The translations under genes and the position numbers were made by a program. From NCBI GenBank assembly GCA_028707175.1, contig JAQTUV010000006.1:62001-126000 (forward strand): a DNA stretch of 64,000 nucleotides, written 5' to 3'. Shown here one piece after another: positions 33,802-41,811 of the stretch. Source of the stretch: Sideroxydans sp. (GTDB taxonomy: Bacteria; Pseudomonadota; Gammaproteobacteria; Burkholderiales; Gallionellaceae). Below the pieces are notes generated by a model that was given only the letters and a program-made list of their open reading frames with translations, was not told the origin of the DNA and made no database searches. Position 1 is the stretch's first letter, and every line of letters begins with the position of its first letter.

Positions 33802-34671
33802 ATGGAGAAACGCCAAGCAATCAAAATAGATCCGTCCACATTCAAGTTCATAGCAACCTTGGACATCTTCGGCTCATCCTTTATCAAGGATGAAGGACTC
33901 TTTCCCCCTGAAGCCGATCCATCCGCTCTGGAAGCCATGTGTGATGAGTTCCTGATTGGTGCGCCATATTGCTCCCCCTATGCGATCTCAACAGGTGAAA
34001 TGAAGCCGCGCCGATTCGAGTACAAAGACAGGTTCATCCAATTTTCACCCAGCCCTACAGGGCTACCAACCATTCGAGACTTGGACGTTCTTATCTTTTG
34101 CATTACCTGGATAGCCAATGCCGCGATGGACGGAAGAGATGGTGATGTCGGCCCGGTATATCAGTTCAATGTAGATGATTTCTATGCGTTTTCTGGGCGT
34201 GCTAGAAATGGTGAGCGGGAGAGCATATTTGTCCAAGGTTTGGAACGCCTTTCTGGTGCAAATATTCTCACCAACACAACGCCGATTGGACTGGATGTCA
34301 TAAGCTGCAACTTTGTAGAGAAATACCAGCTTGGACGTGATGATGCAGGTCGGCTTACGACGGTCACAATCAAGATTCCACACCGATTCTATTGCCTCGC
34401 ACACAACGAGTTCTTTACCCCTCTCCATCCCGACTATTTCGCTCTTTCTGCCGCACGCAGGTTGATCTATCTCTTTCTCAAACAACACTGCGAATGCGAC
34501 GAGAAATTGCCGGTGACCTATGCCAAATTGCATGAAGTGAGTGGTTCAACATCACCTCTGCGTAAGTTTCTTCCCGTCATAAATGAGCTGGTGGCCAAGC
34601 CGCTACCGGAATTTTCCTCTGAAGAAAATGTGGCAGCGGAAACTTTGTCCTTCATCTGTACTGAGCAGTAA
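33802..34671 (+). CDS. RPA-family plasmid replication initiator (RepA-like)
   Basis: A 289-residue protein following the 'replication initiator protein A' (RPA) pattern. FIQFSPSPTGLPTIRDLDVLIFCITWI in the first half is followed by a helix-rich winged section, GLERLSGANILTNTTP, then HRFYCLAHNEFFTPLHPDYFALSAARRLIYLFLKQHCE and SGSTSPLRKFLPVI. These proteins start replication of broad-host plasmids by binding repeats near their gene. The upstream stretch holds short dyads and the downstream stretch is unusually rich in TTTTCCG motifs. It is one of two different initiators in the element. Confidence 0.78.
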   Translation: MEKRQAIKIDPSTFKFIATLDIFGSSFIKDEGLFPPEADPSALEAMCDEFLIGAPYCSPYAISTGEMKPRRFEYKDRFIQFSPSPTGLPTIRDLDVLIFCITWIANAAMDGRDGDVGPVYQFNVDDFYAFSGRARNGERESIFVQGLERLSGANILTNTTPIGLDVISCNFVEKYQLGRDDAGRLTTVTIKIPHRFYCLAHNEFFTPLHPDYFALSAARRLIYLFLKQHCECDEKLPVTYAKLHEVSGSTSPLRKFLPVINELVAKPLPEFSSEENVAAETLSFICTEQ

Positions 34672-34688
34672 ATCTAGCAACATGGACG

Positions 34689-35001
34689 ATTTTTCCGCAC
34701 GCAACATTATGAATAATAACTGGATATATTTTCCGCTGATGCCGGACGGAAATTCCGTCCGGCTGGGTGTAAGCGTAAATGCGGACGGAAATTCCGCTGC
34801 CGGACAAATTTTCCGCCCCTTGTTTTTGCGCTCATTTAGCACTCAAGTCGATGATTTGATTACGAGCATTAGTTCCGCGAGTCAGATGTTTTGTTGGATG
34901 CAGGGGCGGTCAATTTACCGCGCCGCCAGAACCTGACGGCGTAGAAGTAAAGGTAGGCCAAAACAAGTCAATCCGCACGGCGCGGAAATAGCGGAAATAT
35001 G
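34689..35001. repeat. Palindromes and repeated TTTTCCG/CGGAAA motifs after the RPA gene
   Basis: This gap has no gene I support. GCCGGACGGAA-A-TTCCGTCCGGC (34741-34763) is a perfect dyad with 11-base arms. GCGGACGGAAATTCCGC (34781-34797) repeats its core, and TTTTCCG occurs near 34691, 34729 and 34810, with GCGGAAATA twice near 34982-34999. Such clustering next to an initiator gene is what an origin or a copy-control region looks like. Confidence 0.5.
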
Positions 35002-35028
35002 AGATGTGTAACCAATCTTGGAGGATGT

Positions 35029-35475
35029 ATGGATTCAACGAAGGAAATCGGAAAAACAGATAAGGCTATTCAATCCCTGCGGAATCATGTCGAGGAGTTG
35101 GGGGCGAAGGCTACGGAATTGTGCCAGCAACACTTCGATCTTGTGATGGCGGAAAACAAGCTGAAGTCATGGGATGGCAAGAGCGTGTTGTTTGTGCAGA
35201 CGAGACTACGCGGTAACAGCTTGACTGCGAATTGGTACGAGGTTCGGTGGTATGGGTCAAAGAGTTCAAAGACACGTCGCATGACAAAGAAGCTCATCCA
35301 TAAACAGAAAGGCGATTATGGCTACAACATGGCCGTCTTGCTCAAGCTGGCGCAACCTTGGGAAATCGACATGATTCAAACCATTGAACCAAAGCTGAGG
35401 GAAATCCGCCGTGAAGTTGCTTTTACAAACAAAGCATTGTTCTACCTGAATCAGATCGAACGTATTGAATCCTAA
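35029..35475 (+). CDS. Small conserved-looking element protein, possibly MobI-like
   Basis: A 148-residue basic protein with a helical N-terminus (KAIQSLRNHVEELGAKATELCQQHF). The core LTANWYEVRWYGSKSSKTRRMTKKL is followed by AQPWEIDMIQTIEPKLREIRREV. This layout recalls MobI(A/C), the auxiliary factor that acts at oriT in SXT- and IncA/C-type elements, but I cannot confirm it. ATG 35029 has GGAGG five bases upstream, so the longer frame from 34999 is not used. Its stop overlaps the start of the next small gene. Confidence 0.5.
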   Translation: MDSTKEIGKTDKAIQSLRNHVEELGAKATELCQQHFDLVMAENKLKSWDGKSVLFVQTRLRGNSLTANWYEVRWYGSKSSKTRRMTKKLIHKQKGDYGYNMAVLLKLAQPWEIDMIQTIEPKLREIRREVAFTNKALFYLNQIERIES

Positions 35476-35612
35476 TGAACGAACTCGGATACCTCATTAA
35501 AGCCCTTGCAACCCTCTCGTGGCGGTTCAATACGTTCAGAGGGCAATACGACAGACATGCCCGACTCAACGGGCTTGTGAATCATTCACAAGTGGAAATA
35601 GTTGGAATTTGA
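35475..35612 (+). CDS. 45-residue ORF overlapping the upstream stop
   Basis: The TAATG at 35473-35477 ends one gene and starts this one, a translational-coupling arrangement. The product (MNELGYLIKALATLSWRF start) is short and basic. It ends four bases before the AlpA-like gene start. Position suggests it is real, but nothing indicates its role. Confidence 0.4.
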   Translation: MNELGYLIKALATLSWRFNTFRGQYDRHARLNGLVNHSQVEIVGI

Positions 35613-35615
35613 AAC

Positions 35616-35810
35616 ATGAAAATACGAATAGAGGATCTTCCTGACATCGTGCCGGTAAAGTTAGCCGCAAAATTTTTCAACTGTCATAGAACAACACTTT
35701 GGCGATGGGAAAAAGAGATACCAAACTTTCCCAAAGCTAAGCATTTCTCATCCCGGAAAACTGGATATTTGCGCTGCGACATAATTGCCTACATTCAATC
35801 TATTAGATGA
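35616..35810 (+). CDS. AlpA-like excisionase/DNA-binding protein
   Basis: A 64-residue protein with the MerR/AlpA-type winged helix-turn-helix: VPVKLAAKFFNCHRTTLWRWEKE, then FPKAKHFSSRKTGYLRCDIIAYI. AlpA-like proteins activate or direct excision by tyrosine integrases on prophages, satellites and ICEs. The integrase at 37063 lies beyond trfA and oriV. A role in excision is probable on family grounds. Confidence 0.75.
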   Translation: MKIRIEDLPDIVPVKLAAKFFNCHRTTLWRWEKEIPNFPKAKHFSSRKTGYLRCDIIAYIQSIR

Positions 35811-35919
35811 TGGCACAGATATCGCCTGCAAATTGCTCTGAGGGCAATGTCGATATATTCGAATCGAATGAAGATCGAGCGGTTGCCTACAGTCGTATCG
35901 ATAGGAACCGGGCATAAAA

Positions 35920-36813
35920 GTGCCAAAATATCCAATTAACAAACCGGATTCGGTAATCGAGTTTCAGCGCAATCGTGTGAGACTAAAGATTGCGCAAATA
36001 AACCTTGCTCATCCCCCTTCCATATCGGTTGATAGCGACGTCCCAAACACAGGTGATACTAGAAATGAGGCGCTTCAACTTCCTCGCTGGAGTGACACTC
36101 GGCGCGCAATCCCGAACGAATATGCAAGATCTGCGATCTTTACTGTGAGAAACAAAAAAGTGGAAAGACGGACATTCACAAATACTAATGTGTTTGTTGT
36201 GGGTAATTGTGTTGTACGTTATACGGGAATTGAATTGCGCGCCTACGACGATGAGTTGGTTTGGCTTGAGGTATTAAGCCTTGCAAAAAGTTTTCCTCTT
36301 GGCGAATGGATTCAGTTTTCCCGCTATCAGATATGTGCTGCGATCGGATGGTCAACGAGTAAATTTTACTACCAAAAAATCCATGAATGCTTATTGCGTC
36401 TGAAAGCAACTGCAGTAAGTATTGAAAACAAACGGCTTGGAAAGGGTAAGGCAATTGCATTCATTGAGGACTATGAATGGGAGGATGCGACAGGATCTAG
36501 GCTACCGAAATGTCGAATCAAAATTCATAAAAACATGAGCGCACTATTCGGAGGGCACCACTTTACTGAGCTTGAATGGAATGCATATACGAAATTGAGC
36601 CCAATTGCCCGCCGAGTTTATGACTATGTTGCGAGCCATAGGACTCCTCATGCACTTCGTTTAGATACTGTTAGGAATATGTGTGGTTCAGAATCAGTTA
36701 ACAGTGACGGAAAGTGGAAGCAACAAGTTAATCTGGCTTTGGATGAACTAAAGCGCTTTCGCCTCATTAAAGTTGGCGAAATTAGGATAGGGTTGGTAAA
36801 TATTCAAAGGTAG
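35920..36813 (+). CDS. trfA: TrfA-family plasmid replication initiator
   Basis: A 297-residue protein clearly related to TrfA of IncP plasmids. RRAIPNEYARSAIFTVRNKK, GIELRAYDDELVWLEVL, FSRYQICAAIGWSTSKFYYQK, ECLLRLKATA, the region near KLSPIARRVYDYVASHR, and a winged-helix end all match in order. TrfA binds iterons as a monomer and loads helicase with or without DnaA. The start is GTG 35920. Four direct repeats and a DnaA box follow within 200 bases of its stop, so gene and origin form a complete replicon. Confidence 0.88.
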   Translation: MPKYPINKPDSVIEFQRNRVRLKIAQINLAHPPSISVDSDVPNTGDTRNEALQLPRWSDTRRAIPNEYARSAIFTVRNKKVERRTFTNTNVFVVGNCVVRYTGIELRAYDDELVWLEVLSLAKSFPLGEWIQFSRYQICAAIGWSTSKFYYQKIHECLLRLKATAVSIENKRLGKGKAIAFIEDYEWEDATGSRLPKCRIKIHKNMSALFGGHHFTELEWNAYTKLSPIARRVYDYVASHRTPHALRLDTVRNMCGSESVNSDGKWKQQVNLALDELKRFRLIKVGEIRIGLVNIQR

Positions 36814-36814
36814 T

Positions 36815-37015
36815 ATCGTCACTTGAGGTAACGGAACATCGACATAAGTGTCGTCATTTGAGGTGCGAATCATCGTCATATGAGGTACATAACTATCGTC
36901 ACTTGAGGTGCGGGGGCAATGTCAATTAGTGAAGTTACGCAAGGGTTTGAAGGGCATGTTTTACTTACGCTAACCATTTATTAACCAAATACTATAACCA
37001 TCAATCTGTGGATAA
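36815..37015 (+). other. oriV: four iterons, A+T-rich segment and DnaA box
   Basis: Iterons of the form ATCGTCACTTGAGGTRC start at 36815, 36850, 36872 and 36895 (17-18 bases each); the last three are spaced 22-23 bp, two helical turns. They share the TTGAGG core with RK2 iterons as I recall them. Between the first two lies the dyad CGACA-TAAG-TGTCG (36840-36853). An A+T-rich stretch (36940-37005) leads to TGTGGATAA at 37007-37015, a perfect DnaA box on the minus strand. The combination fits a TrfA-dependent origin. Confidence 0.78.
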
Positions 37016-37062
37016 GTCTGTTGACTCCAAAGTGTGATAGCAATCACGGATGAGACTAGTAG

Positions 37063-38184
37063 TTAGAGAGAGCTCAAGAAGTTGGACCAGTGTTGCATCA
37101 TCGTTCTACGATCATCTATAAACTGGGTGCGATTGTAAGCTCGTCCAAGAGGGTCTCGGACGACATGCCCGAGTTGATGCTCAACGATATCTACGGGAAA
37201 TTTTAGATTTTCAACCAGAAGTGTTCGCGCGGTTGCGCGCCATCCATGCAGGCAGTGTTTTGTAGACCATCCTGATCTTCGAAGAATTTGAGTCGCCGTC
37301 ATATCGGAAATCGGTTTTTCATCTGGGACTGATGCAAAAAGGAATGGAGTGTTGCCCGTAAATTTATTCAACTCTTTTAGTAGCATCAACACTTGTTTTG
37401 ATAGAGGAACGATGTGTTCAGAGTTGACCTTGCCCATCGTATAGCGCCATTCCCCAACTTCCATGTCTATATCAGCCCATTTTGCCAACCGCAGCTCTCC
37501 TGGTCGGGTGAATATATGGGGAATGATTTGCAAATACAATCTGGTTACTACTCCGACCGTTGGGTGCTCGTTGATAAACCGAAGGAGCTTTCCAATTTCC
37601 ACTGGATCAATTACTGCGGGGCGGTGTTTAACTTTTAATGGCTTCATAGCGCCTTGAAGATCGTGAAGTGGGTCGCGTTCAGCAAGGTCGGCAGCAACCG
37701 CATATCTGAAACATTGGGAGAAATCCGTTCTAACTTTTTTTGCAACACTAGGACTGCGTGCTTCTATCTCACGCAGCAAGGGTAGAAAATCTGCAGGACG
37801 AAAGTCTGCTATTGCCTTTTTTCCTAAGCTTTCCAAAATAGGGGCGCATCGAGACTGCATTAGGGCTTGGTGCTTTGCTGTGAGATCGGATTTCTTGATA
37901 AGCATGAACTCTCGAAATACTGATTCGAGTGATCGTCCCTTAGCAACTGGAGTGGGATCAAAACTATCGCGGAGACGGCGAGCTTCGTGTAGCGTGACCT
38001 GAGGATATACGCCTAATGATTTGAGCTGTTGTTTACCATTTAGCCGATAGGCAAGTCGCCACCACTTGGATCCGTTGGGACGTATCTCGATGTACATACC
38101 TCCGCCATCTGATTTTTTGTACGGTTTTTCCCGTGATTTGAAGCTTCTAACCTGGGTATCCAATAATTTGTTGGTAGCTGACAT
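37063..38184 (-). CDS. Tyrosine recombinase (integrase) of the element
   Basis: A 373-residue integrase of the P4/DUF4102 type. An N-terminal arm-binding domain (SDGGGMYIEIRPNGSKWWRLAYRLNGKQ, SLGVYPQVTLHEAR), a SAM-like core-binding domain and a catalytic domain with R in IFTRPGELRLAKW, HGWRAT for H-x-x-R, HQLGH and the nucleophile Tyr in RAYNRTQF. ATG 38184 is preferred to upstream frames since DUF4102 begins here. It reads away from tRNA-Glu, whose 3' end is 168 bases upstream, the normal arrangement for integration into a tRNA gene. Confidence 0.9.
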   Translation of the reverse strand: MSATNKLLDTQVRSFKSREKPYKKSDGGGMYIEIRPNGSKWWRLAYRLNGKQQLKSLGVYPQVTLHEARRLRDSFDPTPVAKGRSLESVFREFMLIKKSDLTAKHQALMQSRCAPILESLGKKAIADFRPADFLPLLREIEARSPSVAKKVRTDFSQCFRYAVAADLAERDPLHDLQGAMKPLKVKHRPAVIDPVEIGKLLRFINEHPTVGVVTRLYLQIIPHIFTRPGELRLAKWADIDMEVGEWRYTMGKVNSEHIVPLSKQVLMLLKELNKFTGNTPFLFASVPDEKPISDMTATQILRRSGWSTKHCLHGWRATARTLLVENLKFPVDIVEHQLGHVVRDPLGRAYNRTQFIDDRRTMMQHWSNFLSSL

Positions 38185-38225
38185 GTTGGTAACGAGAACT
38201 GGAAGAGTTACCAACAAAGTTACCA
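38185..38225. promoter_or_regulatory. Inverted GTTGGTAAC/GTTACCAAC repeats upstream of the integrase
   Basis: GTTGGTAAC (38185-38193) and GTTACCAAC (38207-38215) are perfect complements 13 bases apart, and GTTACCA recurs at 38219-38225. They abut the integrase start and could be arm-type integrase sites, AlpA sites or an autoregulatory operator. Confidence 0.5.
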
Positions 38226-38263
38226 TCAGGAGGGTGAAACACACAACAACATCTTGCAACAAC

Positions 38264-38284
38264 AAAAAAGCCCCGAAGGGCTTT
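38264..38284 (-). terminator. Intrinsic terminator of the gltX-tRNA transcript
   Basis: On the minus strand AAAGCCC-TTCG-GGGCTTT is followed by TTT, a stable tetraloop terminator. It lies 68 bases after the tRNA-Glu 3' end and before the integrase start, so it insulates the integrase from tRNA transcription. Confidence 0.85.
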
Positions 38285-38351
38285 GGATGCTTTGTTTCAT
38301 TGGGTTTCTTGCTGATATTGCATCGTCCTGAAACAACGTGCAACTTGAAGG

Positions 38352-38427
38352 TGGCGTCCCCAACGAGATTCGAACTCGTGTTATCGCCGTGAAAGGGCGG
38401 TGTCCTAGGCCTCTAGACGATGGGGAC
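38352..38427 (-). tRNA. tRNA-Glu (UUC)
   Basis: Seventy-six bases starting GTCCCCATCGTCTAGAGG, with anticodon loop CTTTCAC (anticodon TTC), T-loop GTTCGAATC, acceptor pair GTCCCC/GGGGAC and an encoded CCA. It follows tRNA-Ala and gltX on the same strand. The element's integrase sits just beyond its 3' end, so this is the probable attB. Confidence 0.97.
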
Positions 38428-38448
38428 TGCGGTACTACATTTTCTTTT

Positions 38449-38524
<76 letters not shown>

Positions 38525-38586
38525 CAGGGTGCCCCCGAAAAGAGCGCGCATTATAGTGATGACATGCAACCTTGTAAAGCAACTCA

Positions 38587-39990
38587 TCAAGTTTTTTTCA
38601 CAAGAGATTTTTCGATGCGCGACAACACCATTTCCCGTGTGAATAAAACCACCAATGCATCCACGGAAGGCGCTTGCGTTTGGCCTGTCAAGATCACGCG
38701 CAAAGGCATGGCAAGCTTGGGCATCTTCAAACCGTGCTTGGCAATGACCTCTTTGATAGTGGCACTGATAGCACTTACCTCCCACGGCACGACTGCAATT
38801 TGTTGTGCAAAATCTTGTACGGCTGGAATCGATTCTGCCGTCAGCTGCGCCTCAAGCAAAGCAGCATCTGGCGTGACCTCGGTATAAAAAATCTCAGCGG
38901 CAATTGCAAGTTCATTCAATGTCGAAACACGCTCTTTATACAAGCCGACGATTGCAGCAAGTGACGGCGTATCCGAAACTTTGATATCGCGTGCTTCAAG
39001 ACGTGGCTTAACCAATGAAGCCAACTTCTCGTTGTCCATTTGCTTCATGTAATGATTATTCAACCAGCGCAATTTTTCAGTATTGAACTGCGCAGCAGAT
39101 GGCGTGATGTGATCCAGATCGAACCATTCGCAGAACTGCTCGACAGAGAACACCTCATCATCACCATGCGACCACCCCAAGCGTGCGAGATAGTTAATAA
39201 CTGCTTCACGCAAGTAACCTTCTTCATCGTATTGCATGACGCTGACTGCACCGTGACGCTTAGATAGCTTTGCGCCGTCATCCCCCAAGATCATTGAAAG
39301 ATGTGCATAGCTTGGCGGTGTCGCACCTAACGCTTTGAGAATATTGATTTGACGCGGGGTATTGTTGACATGATCGTCACCTCGAATCACTTGAGTGATC
39401 CCCATATCCCAATCGTCGACCACCACGCAGAAATTATAGGTGGGCGTACCATCCGCACGGGCAATGATCAAATCATCCAACTCGGCGTTACTGAACTCAA
39501 TATCACCTTTAACCATATCCTTCCACGCAACGACACCTTCGATTGGATTCTTAAATCGAACGACTGGTTTGATATCTGCAGGAACGGGAGGTAAAACCTT
39601 TCCCTCATCTGGCCGCCAAGTTCCGTCATAGCGCGGCTTTTCACCACGAGCGCGTTGCGCTTCGCGCAAGGCGTCCAACTCTGCGGGCGAGGTATAGCAG
39701 TAATAGGCTGTTCCTTCAGCCAACATCTGCTGAATAACCTCCTTGTAACGCGGCATACGTTGCATTTGATAGAACGGGCCTTCATCGTGATTCAATTCAA
39801 GCCAATTCATTCCATCCAATATCGCTTGCACAGCTTCAGGAGTCGAACGCTCAAGGTCTGTGTCTTCGATACGCAAAATAAAGACACCTTTATGTTTGCG
39901 TGCGTAAGCCCAAGAGAACAATGCGGTGCGTGCCCCGCCAATATGTAAATACCCTGTTGGGCTGGGAGCGAAACGTGTACGAACAGTCAT
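38587..39990 (-). CDS. gltX: Glutamyl-tRNA synthetase
   Basis: A 467-residue class I synthetase of normal length. The HIGH-type motif is in [14 protein letters not shown] at the N-terminus, the KMSKS-type loop is [13 protein letters not shown] near residue 240, and an all-helical anticodon-binding domain ends the protein. It charges tRNA-Glu with glutamate. Remarkably, tRNA-Ala and tRNA-Glu follow on the same strand before the first terminator, so enzyme and substrate RNA may share a transcript. The start is ATG 39990. Confidence 0.97.
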   Translation of the reverse strand: MTVRTRFAPSPTGYLHIGGARTALFSWAYARKHKGVFILRIEDTDLERSTPEAVQAILDGMNWLELNHDEGPFYQMQRMPRYKEVIQQMLAEGTAYYCYTSPAELDALREAQRARGEKPRYDGTWRPDEGKVLPPVPADIKPVVRFKNPIEGVVAWKDMVKGDIEFSNAELDDLIIARADGTPTYNFCVVVDDWDMGITQVIRGDDHVNNTPRQINILKALGATPPSYAHLSMILGDDGAKLSKRHGAVSVMQYDEEGYLREAVINYLARLGWSHGDDEVFSVEQFCEWFDLDHITPSAAQFNTEKLRWLNNHYMKQMDNEKLASLVKPRLEARDIKVSDTPSLAAIVGLYKERVSTLNELAIAAEIFYTEVTPDAALLEAQLTAESIPAVQDFAQQIAVVPWEVSAISATIKEVIAKHGLKMPKLAMPLRVILTGQTQAPSVDALVVLFTREMVLSRIEKSLVKKT

Positions 39991-40119
39991 ATTGCTGTGC
40001 TTTCTTATCGAGAATGGGAACGACTAACTACGAAGGCGCGCATTTTACGACAGAAGGTTTCTGCCGATAAAGAAATTGACCCAATCGATTCGAGCATGAT
40101 TAAATTCGCGCCCTTGATT

Positions 40120-40194
40120 GGGCGGTTAGCTCAGCGGTAGAGCACTGCCTTCACACGGCAGGGGTCACAAGTTCGAACCTTGTACCGCCCACCA
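40120..40194 (+). tRNA. tRNA-Val (CAC)
   Basis: Seventy-five bases starting GGGCGGTTAGCTCAGCGG, with anticodon arm CTGCC-TTCACAC-GGCAG (anticodon CAC), T-loop GTTCGAACC, acceptor GGGCGGT/ACCGCCC and an encoded CCA. It is divergent from gltX and convergent with the HD-GYP gene. Confidence 0.96.
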
Positions 40195-40221
40195 ATATTC
40201 TCAGAACATCAAATCCATCTA

Positions 40222-41736
40222 TCAAGCCGCTAAACGGCTTTCTGGTGCGGCCGCTAGATCACTGTACTTCTCCGCGATCTCCACGAACTCATATTGAATT
40301 GCAATGAATGCATCGACGATATCTGGATCAAAGTGCTTGCCGCGCCCCTCGACAATGATGTCGACCACATCCTCGTGTCGCATAGCCTCTTTATAAACTC
40401 GCCGACTAATCAAAGCATCGTAAACATCGGCCAAAGCCATCAATCTAGCTGGGATAGGGATATCGTCGCCACTCAATCCGAGAGGGTAACCGCTCCCATC
40501 CCATTTCTCGTGATGGCCTAAGGCAATCTCTCGCGCTACCTGCAAAAAAGCACTCTTAACATTCAAACGACTCTCTGCAGCCGCAATCGCATTTCCACCC
40601 AATGCTGCATGCGTCTTCATAATTTCGAACTCTTCTGGCGTCAACTTGCCTGGCTTAAGCAATATCCGATCAGGAATACCCACTTTTCCAATGTCATGCA
40701 ACGGAGCAAGTTTGTATAACAACTCGATGTTCTCGATGGTGAGATAGGATTTAAATCGACTGTGATCCCGTAGGCGAGTCGCTAATGAATACACGTAATT
40801 TTGCGTTCTCTGAATATGATTTCCTGTTTCGTTATCGCGCGTTTCGGCGAGTGACGATAGCGCTAAAATAGTGGTTTGCTTGATAATTTCAATCTCGTCA
40901 GTGCGCTGGCGTAGCTCTAAAGTACGGTCTTGCACCAGTAACTCCAGCTTGGTACTGTCGTCTTGCAATGCGGCATTAACCAATTCGAGGCGACGGTGCG
41001 CCTGTTCCAACGCCTTCTTTTGTTCAGACACTTTTTTTAACAAGTCGCTGTTCTCAAAACGTTGATTGAGCGACAGCATAAATGTCTTATTCAGCTCACG
41101 ACCTGCCATCACGATCACCACACTAAATAGCAGCAACATGGCAATCAATAACCAATGTAGCGCATCGTTTTCCATCGCAATGCGCCCTATCATCGGAATC
41201 AATATCCCCAAGAGGTACGCATACAAAGCGGGCGGATGAACAGGATTCATGGTCACCCCTCCCGCGACCAATCCCACCATTACGCAAATGAGCAAGCTTT
41301 GATAGGCCAAGTCATCGGGAAAAAACAGCACCACTGCCATGCCCCACATTGCCCCTACTAACAAAGCAAAAATTGTGAAGTGCTTATTCCACCAACGGCA
41401 TTGATCAACTGTCTGCAACTCATCTCGGCGGCGGAATAGTTGAATCATTTCCACCGAGTGGATGACGTACATCATGCCGAGCCAAGCGAGTAATTCTGAA
41501 TGTGATGCACGCTCCCAAAAGAGCATGACGAGGAATGGCTCAAGCGCAACTTGGCTAATAATCAACGAGGGGTACATGGCCATACGTGTTCGCAATTGCT
41601 CTATACGCACGGCCAAATTGGCATCATCAATGCGAAATATCGCATTGCAAATTCCAAACTGACATATTGCTACGATGCCCATCGCCGCCCCCCGAAGAAT
41701 TCGCTCCTTGGCCATTGTTAAAACGGCCAAGCGCAC
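40222..41736 (-). CDS. Membrane-bound HD-GYP cyclic-di-GMP phosphodiesterase
   Basis: A 504-residue protein. The first ~215 residues hold six or seven membrane helices of a sensor of unknown ligand, then comes a coiled coil (KVSEQKKALEQAHRRLELVNAAL) and a complete HD-GYP domain: HDIGKVGIPDRILLKPGKL, HHEKWDGSGYPLGL and ALADVYDALISRR. HD-GYP enzymes hydrolyse c-di-GMP to GMP and so favour motility over biofilm. GTG 41736 and ATG 41715 are both possible starts; neither has a strong ribosome binding site. It lies 76 bases after the ATP-grasp-like gene, in the same direction. Confidence 0.9.
   Translation of the reverse strand: MRLAVLTMAKERILRGAAMGIVAICQFGICNAIFRIDDANLAVRIEQLRTRMAMYPSLIISQVALEPFLVMLFWERASHSELLAWLGMMYVIHSVEMIQLFRRRDELQTVDQCRWWNKHFTIFALLVGAMWGMAVVLFFPDDLAYQSLLICVMVGLVAGGVTMNPVHPPALYAYLLGILIPMIGRIAMENDALHWLLIAMLLLFSVVIVMAGRELNKTFMLSLNQRFENSDLLKKVSEQKKALEQAHRRLELVNAALQDDSTKLELLVQDRTLELRQRTDEIEIIKQTTILALSSLAETRDNETGNHIQRTQNYVYSLATRLRDHSRFKSYLTIENIELLYKLAPLHDIGKVGIPDRILLKPGKLTPEEFEIMKTHAALGGNAIAAAESRLNVKSAFLQVAREIALGHHEKWDGSGYPLGLSGDDIPIPARLMALADVYDALISRRVYKEAMRHEDVVDIIVEGRGKHFDPDIVDAFIAIQYEFVEIAEKYSDLAAAPESRLAA
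40224..40241 (+). terminator. Possible terminator after tRNA-Val
   Basis: AAGCCG-CTAAA-CGGCTT followed by T lies 30 bases after the tRNA and overlaps the last codons of the convergent HD-GYP gene. The T-run is short, so this is tentative. Confidence 0.35.
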
Positions 41737-41811
41737 TCTATTTAGGGGTATCGACCTCGCAAAGTAAAACTTGAGGAGAAATAATTAACGATGAAAAAAT
41801 GCTAGAAATGA

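Larger units (their letters stand above)
30045..38351. mobile_element. Integrated plasmid-like element next to tRNA-Glu
   Basis: Between the TetR gene and the 3' end of tRNA-Glu lies a set of plasmid/ICE-type genes: XRE regulator, two membrane or exported proteins, several small genes, an RPA-type initiator, a MobI-like protein, an AlpA-like protein, TrfA, iterons with a DnaA box, and a tyrosine integrase adjacent to the tRNA. The right end is set by the tRNA. The left end is a guess based on gene content, because I found no second copy of the tRNA 3' end. No relaxase, coupling protein or type IV secretion gene is present, so it would need a helper to move. Confidence 0.65.

Noticed and set aside
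34583..34936. Plus-strand frame overlapping the RPA gene end and the repeat region
   Set aside because: It overlaps the end of the initiator gene in another frame and its codons come from repeat sequence; no ribosome binding site.
30045..38351. Search by eye for a second copy of the tRNA-Glu 3' end as attL/attR
   Set aside because: No stretch resembling the T-arm and acceptor sequence was found left of the tRNA; the left end remains undefined.
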